This document shows positions 54,819 to 64,000 of a stretch of 64,000 nucleotides of DNA, piece by piece; the stretch's first letter is position 1; every line of letters starts with the position of its first letter. The DNA comes from Ampelomyces quisqualis (lineage: Eukaryota > Ascomycota > Dothideomycetes > Pleosporales > Phaeosphaeriaceae). A program made the translations under genes and the position numbers. The stretch lies in contig JAGTXZ010000009.1 of the NCBI GenBank assembly GCA_018398575.1, positions 930,001-994,000 of the forward strand. Direction: 5' to 3'. A model generated the notes under the pieces. The model made no database searches. It had not been told where the DNA came from and saw only the letters and a list, made by a program, of their open reading frames with translations.

Positions 54819-56136
54819 TTATTTCCCTTCTCCACTTCGACGCCTAGCATACGAACCAAGAGTCTTTCCTCCTTCGCCCAAGCTCAAGCCCCGGACAATA
54901 AGCGACCGAGACAAGTGGAAAGAACGCATACTATCCTGCTTCGGAGAGTCAGGCAGCGACGGAATGCTTCTCAAAGGAAGCGACGCCCATTGAGGCAAAG
55001 AAGCGTCCCGGTACAAATCCTCCCCCTCGTTCGTATACGCCCCACCACCATGTCCCGGCTCAAAAACCCTCACCGCCGGCCTCGCTGCCATGTCTCGCAA
55101 TATCGACGTTGACCCGGAATTGAGGCCCTCGGCCGTCCATACGGGGTTCGTAGACCTGCGTGGCTCCGTGGCAAACGCCTTGGTAGCCTCCTGCTTGGCT
55201 CTCAAAGGTACCGGGCTTGTCGCCACAGCGCGATACGGTGACGACGGTCCGCGGAAGGAATACGCTCGTGAATTTGCATGTCGCCAGCTTATCGGTATCG
55301 GATTTCGCGTGGCTTGGGTGCGGAAGAAGATTTTCATGATGCGGTCGTAGTCTGCGCGGTTGGAGTCTGTTATGATGATTTGATCATGGGATGGCGACGA
55401 GGAGCTTGATGATGATGATGAATGGGTAGGTGGTAATGGTTCCTGCCCGGAGTTTGATATGGTCACGGGTGAAGGCCGCTCTTCTGGCTCTTGATGGGGG
55501 GAAGGGACATGCCTGAGCGGCTCGAACGAATGATCCACGCCACTGCTGGCTTCGGCACTGTCCAGGAGTAATTCATGCCAAGTCGCGTGCTGAATAGCAT
55601 GACCTTCATCTTCAGCTGTGATAGTGACAGAGAGGGCAGTGTGAGAAGACTCTGCCATCACCAGAGTATCTCTGGGGGGTTTCTGCGACAAAGCGTAGGG
55701 CTTGCTTGTACAAAGGGCCTCGTCCAGTCCAGCGACATCTGGGCGTGACAAGGAGCATGATGCTCCGAGCCCCTTGTGTGGCACTCTGATGCGTACACGT
55801 TTCGCTTTGTCTGCAGTATACTTCCACATGCGCTTCACTGGCTGCAGCACACTTGGTTTGCGAGCGGCTTTGCGCCCATTGGCACGTTCCTGCCCGGCCA
55901 CATCTCCTCATAGTCAGCTGAGTATACTAATAATCTTTCTTGGGAAGCTCTTGTACTTAACTCGTGACGGCATTCTTGATGCGCCCGCAGATCCTCCGCA
56001 GCTTATTGTTTTCTGCAGCTTCATGATTCATGCGTCGATGAAGATCCTGCCAGAATTTGCCTTTGGCAGGTTGCTCTTCTTGTGCTACCGACGAAGCACG
56101 TTTGTGGCGCATCGCTATACCTTTTATCTGGAACAT
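54819..56136 (-). CDS. Basic low-complexity protein, unknown function
   Basis: Exons 56136-55962 and 55906-54819 join through a 55-nt intron (GTTAAG donor, CTGAC branch, GAG acceptor) to 420 residues. The large exon has no ATG near its start and an in-frame stop just upstream, so the small 5' exon is needed; ATG 56112 (MRHKRASSV) is an alternative start. The N-terminus is Lys/Arg-rich with KFWQDLHRRMNHEAAENNKL; the middle contains SSSSSSSSS (GAT-type repeat on the other strand) and DSNRADYDRIMKIFFRTQ. The C-terminal 150 residues are Ser/Arg/Pro-rich. No membrane helix. Not recognised; nuclear location is only a guess from charge. Confidence 0.62.
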
Positions 56137-56653
56137 GTTGTGTGTAAAGTGGTAGGGAGGAAATAAGGTGTTTTGTGAGGTCTGGATTGGTACGGAAGGA
56201 TGTCGAAATTCTTTTATAGAAGAACCGCACAGTGACCAAGGAGCTTGATGCTGAAATCGTTGGTACTGTTGGGGGACGAGTGCTACGATGTGTGGTAGCG
56301 ATATCGCCCAACCCCAGGCTGCGCACATCAATGAACCACACTGAATGGAACTTTGTAGTATTTCAAAGATGCTCCCTCTTGCTAGCATGCGGTACGTAAA
56401 GCCGCTACATGGCCGAATAAACATGAGCCAAATAAACTCCCAACGCTCGTAACAGTGCTTGATTTGAATACAGAAAACGAAAATTTGCCGCGCAGCCGTC
56501 TGTCGGTATCTTGTTCGTCGTAGGTACGCGGGCCCAGGATACTATGCACTATTCGCTGTTAAGGCCCGTTATTATTTACTGACTCCAAGGAAATCAGAAC
56601 CTCGTGCAATCATACATAGCAGTGAGTAACAAAAAAAGTGGACGGATGACTTA
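56137..56653. other. Intergenic region
   Basis: About 520 bp between two minus-strand genes, with no gene-like frame apart from an upstream extension of the frame at 56136. Confidence 0.35.
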
Positions 56654-57154
56654 CTACAAACTGAGGGTCAGGTCGCCTCGGATACTCGCCTTCAGCTCAA
56701 TCTCAATCTCGAGATTGGCTTCCAGCGTCAACTTCAGTCCATCTTGGTCCTTCAACTCGCTACCCTTGTCCTGCTTCGGCATCATGTGTGGCTCGTTGGG
56801 GTTGGTGCCTCGCATGGGGATTTCGCCACGCATCGCACGCGCCTGGGTGACGGGACCGTCCATGGATGTGCTGTCTGGACCAATGCGCTCGAACATGCCC
56901 ATCTTTTGCAGGTCGCCATTTGCATCGGCCTCCTCGAGAACCTCTAACGAAGTGGTGTGCATGTATTTGCCGTCTTTCAGTTCCTTCTCTAGGCGATTAC
57001 GACGGGCCCTGCGCGATGAAGAGCGCGAGCGAGCTGATTGCAGGCCAGCCTCACGCTTCTCTTGCTTTTTCCTGTTGATAGCTTTTTGCTGTGCCATCGT
57101 CGACCTCTCCTGCACCTCGGATTCGGATCCGGATTTTTGATCTTTGTCAGCCAT
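56654..57154 (-). CDS. Charged fungal protein with C-terminal LEIEIELKA-type motif (paralogue A)
   Basis: An intact frame of 166 residues from MADKDQKSGSESEVQERST; ATG 57178 is an upstream alternative. The first 75 residues are highly charged and helical with an Arg/Ser patch (SARSRSSSRRARRNRLEKEL). The C-terminus reads LKLTLEANLEIEIELKASIR then GDLTLSL and stop. That last block matches the gene at 57866-58616 nearly residue for residue, while the rest does not align. The motif alternates hydrophobic and acidic residues, as in an amphipathic beta strand pair. I recall the motif at the ends of other fungal hypothetical proteins; function unknown. Confidence 0.75.
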   Translation of the reverse strand: MADKDQKSGSESEVQERSTMAQQKAINRKKQEKREAGLQSARSRSSSRRARRNRLEKELKDGKYMHTTSLEVLEEADANGDLQKMGMFERIGPDSTSMDGPVTQARAMRGEIPMRGTNPNEPHMMPKQDKGSELKDQDGLKLTLEANLEIEIELKASIRGDLTLSL

Positions 57155-57865
57155 GTCGGGCGGTAGTTTTGCTATCATTCAGTGTTTCGAGGTGTAGTAT
57201 GGAGAGTCGCTCAACGTTCAAGAAACAGACAACCGAAGATTCGACGAACAGACAGAGCTCTGGTGACGAGCCAGGGCGGAGGTACAGGCGGGACAACGTA
57301 GCCAGTCTAGAAACAGGATTGATGCAATGGTGCTGGGATGTCCCGCACGGATTCTGGTGCCGTGTTGAGCGCCACTTTCAGCCCATCGAGGACGGGTGCT
57401 ACAGAACCCTGACGTCATTATGGATACATTGGTGACAATCAGTGGGTGGTGATGGTGGAACGTGAGTCGGATGCAAGGATGATAACATGCCTTGTTCCCA
57501 GCTGACGACACTGCACAGCAAAAAGTTGGCAACGCGTGTTTCGTGCCACGCAGCCACGCAGGGAAATCTGCCATATGCGGGGCAGCTCGGAGGCCATAGC
57601 TCCTTGCGGTAATGCATCGCAGCTTTCGCTAACAGCGTGTGCAGCTGTCGGGTTTGTTGGTTTTGAGGTCACGGCTCATTGACATTGGGATCATTGGATT
57701 TGGCACTCCGTAAATTGTGTGGATTCTCTATACACGTAGTACATGCAGCAGATATGATTACACTAGATAAAACTTCCAGTAAACGCCATCCTCAATACTG
57801 AAGGATCCAAAGCTCCAATGCGCATGCGTGGCAGAAAAAATCATCTGTAATTCGTCGTGAAGCGC
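57155..57865. other. Intergenic region
   Basis: About 710 bp between the two motif-sharing genes. Open frames at 57218-57672 on the minus strand are Cys/His/Ser-rich without recognisable domains. Confidence 0.35.
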
Positions 57866-58616
57866 TCAGTTCCTGCTTGGTGTAAGTACTTGTGTCAAAA
57901 ATCGCGAGCACATGGGCGTCATACAGCAATCCCAGAGTGAGGTCACCGTGGATCTTAGCCTTCAACTGAATCTCAATGTCGAGATTGAGTTCCAGTCGCA
58001 GACGGAGCTGCTCGCCTCCGCCCTCGTCTTTCTCGTCACCGCCACCACCAGTTAGGCCTCCGAGAGCCTTACCTGCAGTGTCTCCGACCTGGCCGACAGC
58101 TTTGCCAGCAGTGTCCTGGACCATGTCGCCAGCACCGCCGACCAACTCGCCTCCAGGAACGTTCTCGGTGATGTCGTCAAGGGGACCTCCACCCTTTCCG
58201 CCCTTCTTCTGGCGTTGGCGGTTGCGGCGGCCTCCAGAGGCGGAGACATCAGATCGTGCGCCGGACTCGGCGTCCGATTCACCACCTCGTCGTCCACGGC
58301 CACGAGATTGGCGGCGTCTTGATTGCGACTTGGACTTTTGTTGTTGGGGCTCGGGATCCGAGTCATCGGCATCGCCGTTGTTAACTTGTTTACGTCCTGC
58401 GTCCTCTTGCTCAGCCTCTCCTTCGCTATCGGGGGCAGGAGTGGCTTCAGGAGTGGGCTGCTGTTGAGGCTTCTTTCCACCCAACTTCTTCGGCGTCTTC
58501 TTTTCGGTTTTCTTACTCGATGATTCCGCACTGCCCTTTGCTCCTAGAGAAGCATTGGCATCGGCTTGTCCCTCTCCAGAAACAGACTGCTTGGTCTCTT
58601 CTACGGTGTCCGCCAT
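57866..58616 (-). CDS. Disordered fungal protein with C-terminal LDIEIQLKA-type motif (paralogue B)
   Basis: Starts MADTVEETKQSVSGEGQADA. Lys/Gln/Pro-rich and Arg/Gly-rich disordered segments (QSRRRQSRGRGRRGG, NRQRQKKGGKGGG) follow, then a Gly/Val-rich amphipathic stretch (GAGDMVQDTAGKAVGQVGDT). The end is LRLRLELNLDIEIQLKAKIH plus GDLTLGLLN. The final Asn-stop appears only after removing a 52-nt intron (57873-57924, GTATGA donor, CAG acceptor); unspliced, the frame reads on 50 residues to 57792 as unlike sequence. About 232 residues. It shares only the C-terminal block with the neighbour at 56654. RGG-like segments suggest RNA or nuclear association, which is inference. Confidence 0.75.
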
Positions 58617-59419
58617 GGTATAGATTTGTGTTCAGTTGAGTAAAGTGGTAAGTTTCGTAGACGCGAAAATATAGTGCGCTCAGGTTACTTCGGGAATGCA
58701 GGAAGGAATCAAGACGTCGCAAATTGTTAAGAGAAAAGCGGTAATGCAACAGGAACCTGTTTGAAGCTGCAGAGGGACTTGTAACCCTTGTTCACACGAG
58801 CCACGGCTCATGCAGTCTGACGCAACAGTGGCACCAACCCTCGCACCCCACCACGCCAAAACCTGTCGCAAACCTTGCACACGTCGCTTCGGATGGGAGG
58901 TATGATTGCGGAGGCTTAGGTCAGCGCCGTTGCCTCTGCCGTCCCCGCCCCTAGTTCCTCCGCCACGGCGATTCCGATCTTCATCATTAGAGCGCGTCCC
59001 GTGTCCACCAGATCGGGCCCAGGCCAAGTTGGCCGTCAATGTTTTTGGACTTCAGCGAGTGCCTGATGGCATGAATCGAGCATGCACTTGCTGGGATGGC
59101 AGTTCAGTGAGACCGAATCGACGATGCAGGGTCCGGGTAAATTGCGCGCATCGATGCTCAGTTTTTCCTCGTAGACGCTGAGGGTATTTCATGAGGAATC
59201 ATTGTACAACAGAACATAATGCATCCGGGAGGTCGTGTGTGGTCTTACGGTTGAAAAACGTTATGCTAAGGATCGTTGAGCTAAACACGCGACCAGTGAT
59301 GGGCAATCACGAGCGGAGGACATTGTTACGGAGGACTATAAGCAGGTGGCCCGCCAAAATTATTTGGAACTTCAAACCTTAGATCTATGCAAACCTCATC
59401 CTTGAATAAAGACACCACT
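58617..59419. other. Intergenic region at the edge of the gene-rich DNA
   Basis: About 800 bp with no supported gene. Base composition is still balanced up to about 59400 and becomes AT-rich beyond 59750. Confidence 0.4.
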
Positions 59420-59495
59420 TGGTACAAGTGAACATTTCGTGATCCTCTTCATCGTCCTGCCTAGCACTTGGGTTCAAATCCCAGCTCTGCCACAG
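59420..59495 (+). tRNA. tRNA-like remnant or SINE head (A- and B-box only)
   Basis: TGGTACAAGTG (59420-59430) resembles a pol III A-box. GGTTCAAATCC (59471-59481) is a perfect B-box, flanked by a pairing T-stem (TTGGG/CCCAG). A 3' acceptor-like CTCTGCCA follows, but no complementary 5' acceptor strand or anticodon arm can be drawn. It is therefore a tRNA fragment, a tRNA pseudogene or the head of a SINE, not a working tRNA. Confidence 0.35.
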
Positions 59496-59556
59496 TTGCA
59501 AAAAGAGCATCAAAGTCAAGGGCAAATATCTGGCCAAGCGCTGTGTACCCAATTCC

Positions 59557-59570
59557 CCCCCCCCCCCCTT
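59557..59570. repeat. Homopolymer run of 14 C at the AT-block border
   Basis: AATT followed by C14 and TTCC. It lies between the pol III-like element and the first decayed frame. The length is prone to sequencing error. Confidence 0.85.
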
Positions 59571-59596
59571 CCAAACATGCTAACAAAACAGTGACA

Positions 59597-60157
59597 ATGC
59601 CGCCCACAATTATTATCTGGTGGGTCAAGCCTAAGGGCCACTTCTATACTACCTGCCTAGTCAATGGCGGTCTAGAAATTCCTAATACAGCAGTAAGTTT
59701 TCCCCTTCCTTTTCCTTTGTCCTTTTCCCTTTTAGTTCCTGTCTAACAAGAATGTTAGTTCTTCTCTGCTTTCGCTGAGATGCCTGCAATTTACTATACA
59801 AACCTGCAGGAGAATAGAGGAGATGTTATTAAGGGCGAGACCACTACAACAATCCTGCTAGACAATCTAGAGAAAGTAGCTAGCATCAAGGACTATAGCA
59901 TTATGTTTGATGTTATCAAAGTTCTTCTTAAGTAAGTTCTTCTAACTTATATAGTTTTCTTTATAGTTTATACTAACTAATTAAATAGGACTAGTTGTAA
60001 GCAAGAGCGTTGTGGCACCCCCTAGTGTGTTACAAAGCATGTCAAGAAGTGCCGCAACTCTCCTCTACTGCCTGGGGTCTGCTATACATAGATGTTTAGC
60101 ATTGGCATAGGTCCTCTTCAGATTGAGAAGACAGAGGCAGTTAAGGTTGAGTTCTAA
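59597..60157 (+). pseudogene. Decayed multi-exon gene with TAG stops
   Basis: Three codon-like blocks in order: MPPTIIIWWVKPKGHFYTTC to IPNTA (59597-59691), then YYTNLQENRGDVIKGETTTT to FDVIKVLLK (59781-59931), then CVTKHVKKCRN to QIEKTEAVKVEF (about 60000-60154). GTAAGT donors follow blocks one and two. Block three has two in-frame TAGs, one between Thr-Pro and Cys-Val and one in CYT-stop-MFSIG, where CAG or TGG would be expected; this is the RIP pattern. A C-x(n)-C-x3-H-x3-C spacing hints at a zinc knuckle. Family not recognised; it may belong to a transposon. Confidence 0.4.
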
Positions 60158-61399
60158 AAAATATACTAGCTAAGTATATTAAAAAAATATACTTTTTGTT
60201 TTTAGTATAAAGTATGTAACGTTATAAGTATAGTATACAAATACAGTGTATAAGTATATAATATAACTAAGTACTATAAGTAGTATATTTATACTACTCT
60301 TAAACTTTAAAGTTTATGTATAGACTATATAGTGTATAGTTAGGAAGGTAGTAACTAAGGTTAAGATAGCTATTTACTTAACTAAAGATAGAAGAGTAGA
60401 GAAGTAGCTACTAGTAGAAAGAAGAGACCTAGTGTCTTATAACTTATAAGTTATGTAATTGTTATAAGCTTTATGCTGCTATTTAGAACTCTAGAGCTAG
60501 AGTCTAAACTCTAAAGTAAGTACTAATATAGCCTAAGCTTTCTATCTATATTAGAAACTAGCTATAAGAAAGTAGAGCTTAGGATAGAACTAATAGGCAG
60601 GTAGCCTAAAGATTTAAGGCTAAGCCTATATCCCTAGTATATATATAATATAGCACTTTTGTATACAAGTCTTAGGAAGCAGGTAGTAAAGACTTGATCT
60701 GCATTTTGTAATAGGATAGGCGCCCTGCCCTTAAAATTAATACTACGTAATTTCTTCTACTTATACTAAGGCTGCAAGCTGCAGCCAAAAGGTAAGCACA
60801 AGAATTCTAAAGCTAGAATTTCTTGTGTAGTATAATATATATAGTGCTAGGCGCTAGTATTATTCTAGTGCGCTATAAGCAAGAGCAGGCTATAAAGGCT
60901 GTACGCATGCCTTATTACACATTTAGTGTAGGACAGTAGGAGTAGAAATCTTAAATTAGATTCTTTATGCAATAATATATTAGATACTGTTTAACCCTCC
61001 TAAAAGATTGCCTAATGTACTATCTAAGCAGCTTACCTAACATTTCTATAATCTATTTATGTAATCTCCTGCTACACTACAATAGCTATTAGCTTTCTTA
61101 TACTTTACAGTCTTTACTTAATCTTACTAAGCAATCTTAACCTACTTAGGATTATAATTTAATACTCCAAAGCCTAGCGTAAGTCTGTACTAGTAAGTAA
61201 AGGGAAAAAGAGCTAACTCCTTAATAGTACTATACTACCTTCTATAGTATACTACCTCTAGCGCAGACTATATGGCCTAGCATTATCCTAAGGTAGAGAA
61301 GGACTCTCCTGGATATCTAAGAGCTAGGAGATAGCCTGCTTTCTTGCTATTTCAGACAACCTGTTGTCTCTATCCTAACTCTTACTACAATCTCTATCC
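60158..61399. repeat. AT-rich, TA-dense non-coding DNA, probably RIP-mutated repeat
   Basis: Very AT-rich with abundant TA steps (TATA, CTATA, TAGTA) and few CA/TG or CG steps, on both strands. No frame survives. This is what RIP leaves behind in old transposon copies. No clear terminal repeat was identified. Confidence 0.6.
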
Positions 61400-64000
61400 T
61401 AACCTCTACCTTGGTTTCTAATCTAACTTGTAGTCTGGCTTGTAATCTGATCTCTAACATAGCTAGAATGTTTACCCTTAACCTCCCTCTTAACCTCTCT
61501 TTTTACCTCCTTCTTAATTCCTTTCTTAACCTCCTTCTTAACCCGTATAGGGGGCTTGCGCAATTTACTGCTAGATTGCTCCTTCTTGATAGCCTTCTTC
61601 TTCCTAGACTGCTGCTGCTTAACTAGAGAAAGATTCTGTTCTAACCTCTACTTATCTATGTCCTTGTGTATTTCAAGGGCAATGTACACAATGTACTTGC
61701 TCTTCTAGCCCTTCTTAAAGTAGTTGCTTTCAACTACTAATTCCCTAACAGTACTAATACTGTCTACGCTCCTGGGAAGGTATGTAATCCTATCCTTTCT
61801 AATATCAGACACAAGGTATAGTAGAACAGCAGAGATATCTGGATTGATACGACGTAGCTCTGGTAGTAGTAATTGGACGAAGTTATTGGCAGAAGAGATT
61901 TGAGCATTTGTAGCCTAGTAGGCTATCTTCTCTAGGGAAAAAGTTAGTAAGGACTTGTTACTTAAAGAGTGTAGTATAACAGATAATATCTTACGTATAA
62001 TGTTATATTTAATAAACTTCTGTCTTGTAAAGTAACTCTCCTAAACAACTTGCATCCTAACCAGGATAGCAACAACTAGAATTGGAATCTTAGTAGCTAC
62101 AGGCTGTAGAGTAAGCGTAGAGGAAGTTCTTGCAATTGACTGTTAGCAGGCAGTCTTAGCAGCAGTCCTTCTAATATGACTTTTTGCTGGTACAAAAACA
62201 GCTTGGTTCTTCTCAGGTGTATTATCTAGGATAATAACCTCTAGCTTCTTTTGTTGTTGTGTAGGCGTTGTTAGAGTTGGTTGGAGTAGAGACTGACACT
62301 TTAGGCAGAATGCAAAATAAGATAGAAGAGAAGAGTAACTTAAGCTATTAACTAGGCAGAACTAGTAGTACAGCATAGTTATGTTATGTAGTACACAACA
62401 TGCTATGTAAGAAGGGCATAGGAAGTTAAAAGACACGACAAAATTCTAAGTTAAGGATAGTAGGAGCTTAAGTTATAGTATAAGCGAGTACGTACTATAC
62501 TATATTAGGATTAAAGACCTTACTTGCCTCTTCTAGTAGACATAGATTAGTCTGGAGATTAACATGCTAGACAGTAGAAGCATTTGGCTAAAACAGTTAT
62601 ATTAGTTTAGAGTGCAATAAATTGAGCTAAGAACTTACTTACCAATTCCTAGCACTAGTAGGTAAAGCCAGGAGAGAAAGCTATAGTTTAAACCTATTGT
62701 TAATATAGGTTTGCACCTTAATGCGGAGCTGCAGATATATATCAAGATATAGACTATCTTAATTAGTATCTAGTACTGCTCTGGCATTAAACCTAACTAA
62801 CTTAAGGGCAGAATTATACCAAGCAAGTGTTTCTGCTAGCAAGAAGCTGTTAATATCCTATTCCCCAATGCAGGACTTAATGTCCTAAAGCTTCTTAGAG
62901 TTAAAGTCTACACCCTAGTTCTAGACATAACCTCCTAGATAGTTATAGAGCATAAATGGTTTCCTAACTACTGCATTAGGGCGGTTCTTCTGCTTGCGAA
63001 TTTTGTAGCTATTCTAAAGGCGCACAAAGTTGTAGAGCTGTTTGCAGAGTCCTAGGATATAGACTGCGTAGAGAGTAATCTGGTCTGCAAGCTAATCCTT
63101 AGCAAAGTAGCTCTAGGTACGCAAGCGCCTAAAAAAAGTCTATAAATTAATATTAGTATAGAATATCTTACTGCAGATAGGTTATTATACCTGCTATCTA
63201 AATAGCAGACCCTTTGATAGATGCATCTACTATGCTTTAATGTGCTGATTTGCTGTACTTGTACTATAAAGATAACACTGCTAAAACTCTAGGTCTGCAT
63301 TAATTGAGGTTTAAAGCTTATAGTAAGCATCTGCAAGCATAACAGTCTCTACCCTACAATTAGACCTGATAAATTAAGGCTGGATCTTAGTTGTCTTAAG
63401 AGTGTGTAGGAACTAGTAAACACAGCTAACTGCTGTAGTTGCAGATATCCTAATATACACCTAGACAACATATTAAGAGTATGCGTTAATGCAAGCATAG
63501 ATTTCTACCCTAAATAGCTGTAATTTGCAGTAGCTATTAATAGACTAGATAAAGTTTGGCCCAGGAACAATGTACTCTCTCTAGTGACGCTAAAGATCCC
63601 GCTTACGCTGCTCTACTGCCTCTGAGTTAATTTGGCGATAAACCTGGAATAGTCTGTCCCTAGAAACAACATAGCCTTGCTGGCGGAAGTGGGTGTAAAG
63701 ATATCCCTGGCTATACCTATTAATTACACCCTTCTTAAGTTTCTCCTTAACAAGCTTTTGTACAAGTGCATTAGCAGCTATACTTGCTGCTACCTTACAA
63801 ACACTTCTCTTTAAACTAAGCTTAAAACGCAGGCAGATAAGCGTGTATTTCCTAATCTTGAAACCTTCTTCTTAAAGTACAGTTAAGATATCTGTATCTT
63901 CAAGACCTACTTTAAAGAACAACACCTATATCCTGCTCTTAACAATGTCTTTAACATGTAAAGGAAGTCCTTTCTGAATACCCTAGTCCTGGAAGCGGCG
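61400..64000 (-). mobile_element. RIP-degraded integrase-core (DDE) transposase, continues past the window
   Basis: Read on the minus strand from 64000, long segments of one protein survive between stops: LVQKLVKEKLKKGVINRYSQ, GYLYTHFRQQGYVVSRDRLF, REYIVPGPNFI, SINSYCKLQLFRVEIYACIN, TSTANQHIKA, SKGLLFR, and a Lys-rich tail (KKEVKREVKREVKG) ending about 61411. This order fits the fungal 'integrase core domain' transposase family I know by YIVPGPNFVWSIDGYCKLE. The codon before SIN is TAG where Trp is expected, and catalytic-type Asp positions read Asn (SID to SIN; AID to CIN). Stops are almost all TAG or TAA, consistent with C-to-T change at CA sites on both strands. Element ends and the N-terminus are outside the window or unreadable. 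Confidence 0.75.

Noticed and set aside
1..64000. CRISPR arrays, bacterial operons, riboswitches or rho-independent terminators
   Set aside because: The genome is eukaryotic; no spaced direct repeats or bacterial-type signals were seen.

Overview
The window is nuclear DNA of a filamentous ascomycete (Pezizomycotina; Dothideomycetes is my best guess, not proven). The evidence is short introns of about 45-80 nt with GTRNGT donors and CTAAC/CTGAC branch points, compact genes on both strands, fungus-specific families (DUF3455, BIM1-like copper proteins, DAL5-type permeases), and an AT-rich terminal block whose coding remnants carry almost only TAG/TAA stops, as left by repeat-induced point mutation (RIP). 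Exon joins were worked out by hand from reading frame and splice motifs; none has transcript support.

0-7.4 kb: mitochondrial Phe-tRNA synthetase (runs off the left edge), a mitochondrial dicarboxylate carrier with a 5-nt microexon, and dynactin p150. 8.9-10.1 kb: two related orphan genes in tandem, the second broken. 10.3-15.4 kb: a copper-uptake neighbourhood made of a secreted GPI-anchored BIM1/X325-like His-brace protein, a Ctr copper transporter and a divergent ferric/cupric reductase, with a Mac1-like motif in the shared promoter. 16-22.4 kb: two overlapping small genes, a BRD8-like bromodomain protein, a coiled-coil protein and a secreted DUF3455 protein.

23.7-32 kb: an ankyrin-type protein, a small secreted Cys-rich beta/gamma-crystallin-like protein, a TMEM115 homologue, a LisH-WD40 TBL1/Sif2-like protein and a decayed flavin monooxygenase. 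32.5-45 kb: a peroxisomal ABCD transporter, a possible nucleotidyltransferase-fold protein, an MFS permease with a reading-frame break, a Zn-dehydrogenase of the formaldehyde dehydrogenase type, cyclophilin PPIL1 and TRIP4. 45.3-58.6 kb: a decayed protein kinase, a perfect 34-bp palindrome, a mitochondrial AAA ATPase head-to-head with an MABP1/WDR62-like WD40 protein, an unknown basic protein, and two neighbouring genes sharing a C-terminal motif.

59.4-64 kb: composition changes sharply. A tRNA-like pol III promoter and a C14 run mark the edge. Beyond them lie a decayed multi-exon gene, AT-rich non-coding DNA, and on the minus strand a RIP-degraded integrase-like transposase that continues past the right edge.

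Functionally the window is mostly housekeeping (mitochondrion, dynein transport, chromatin, ribosome rescue). The clearest multi-gene unit is the copper group: reductase makes Cu(I), the BIM1-like protein may capture copper at the surface, and Ctr imports it.
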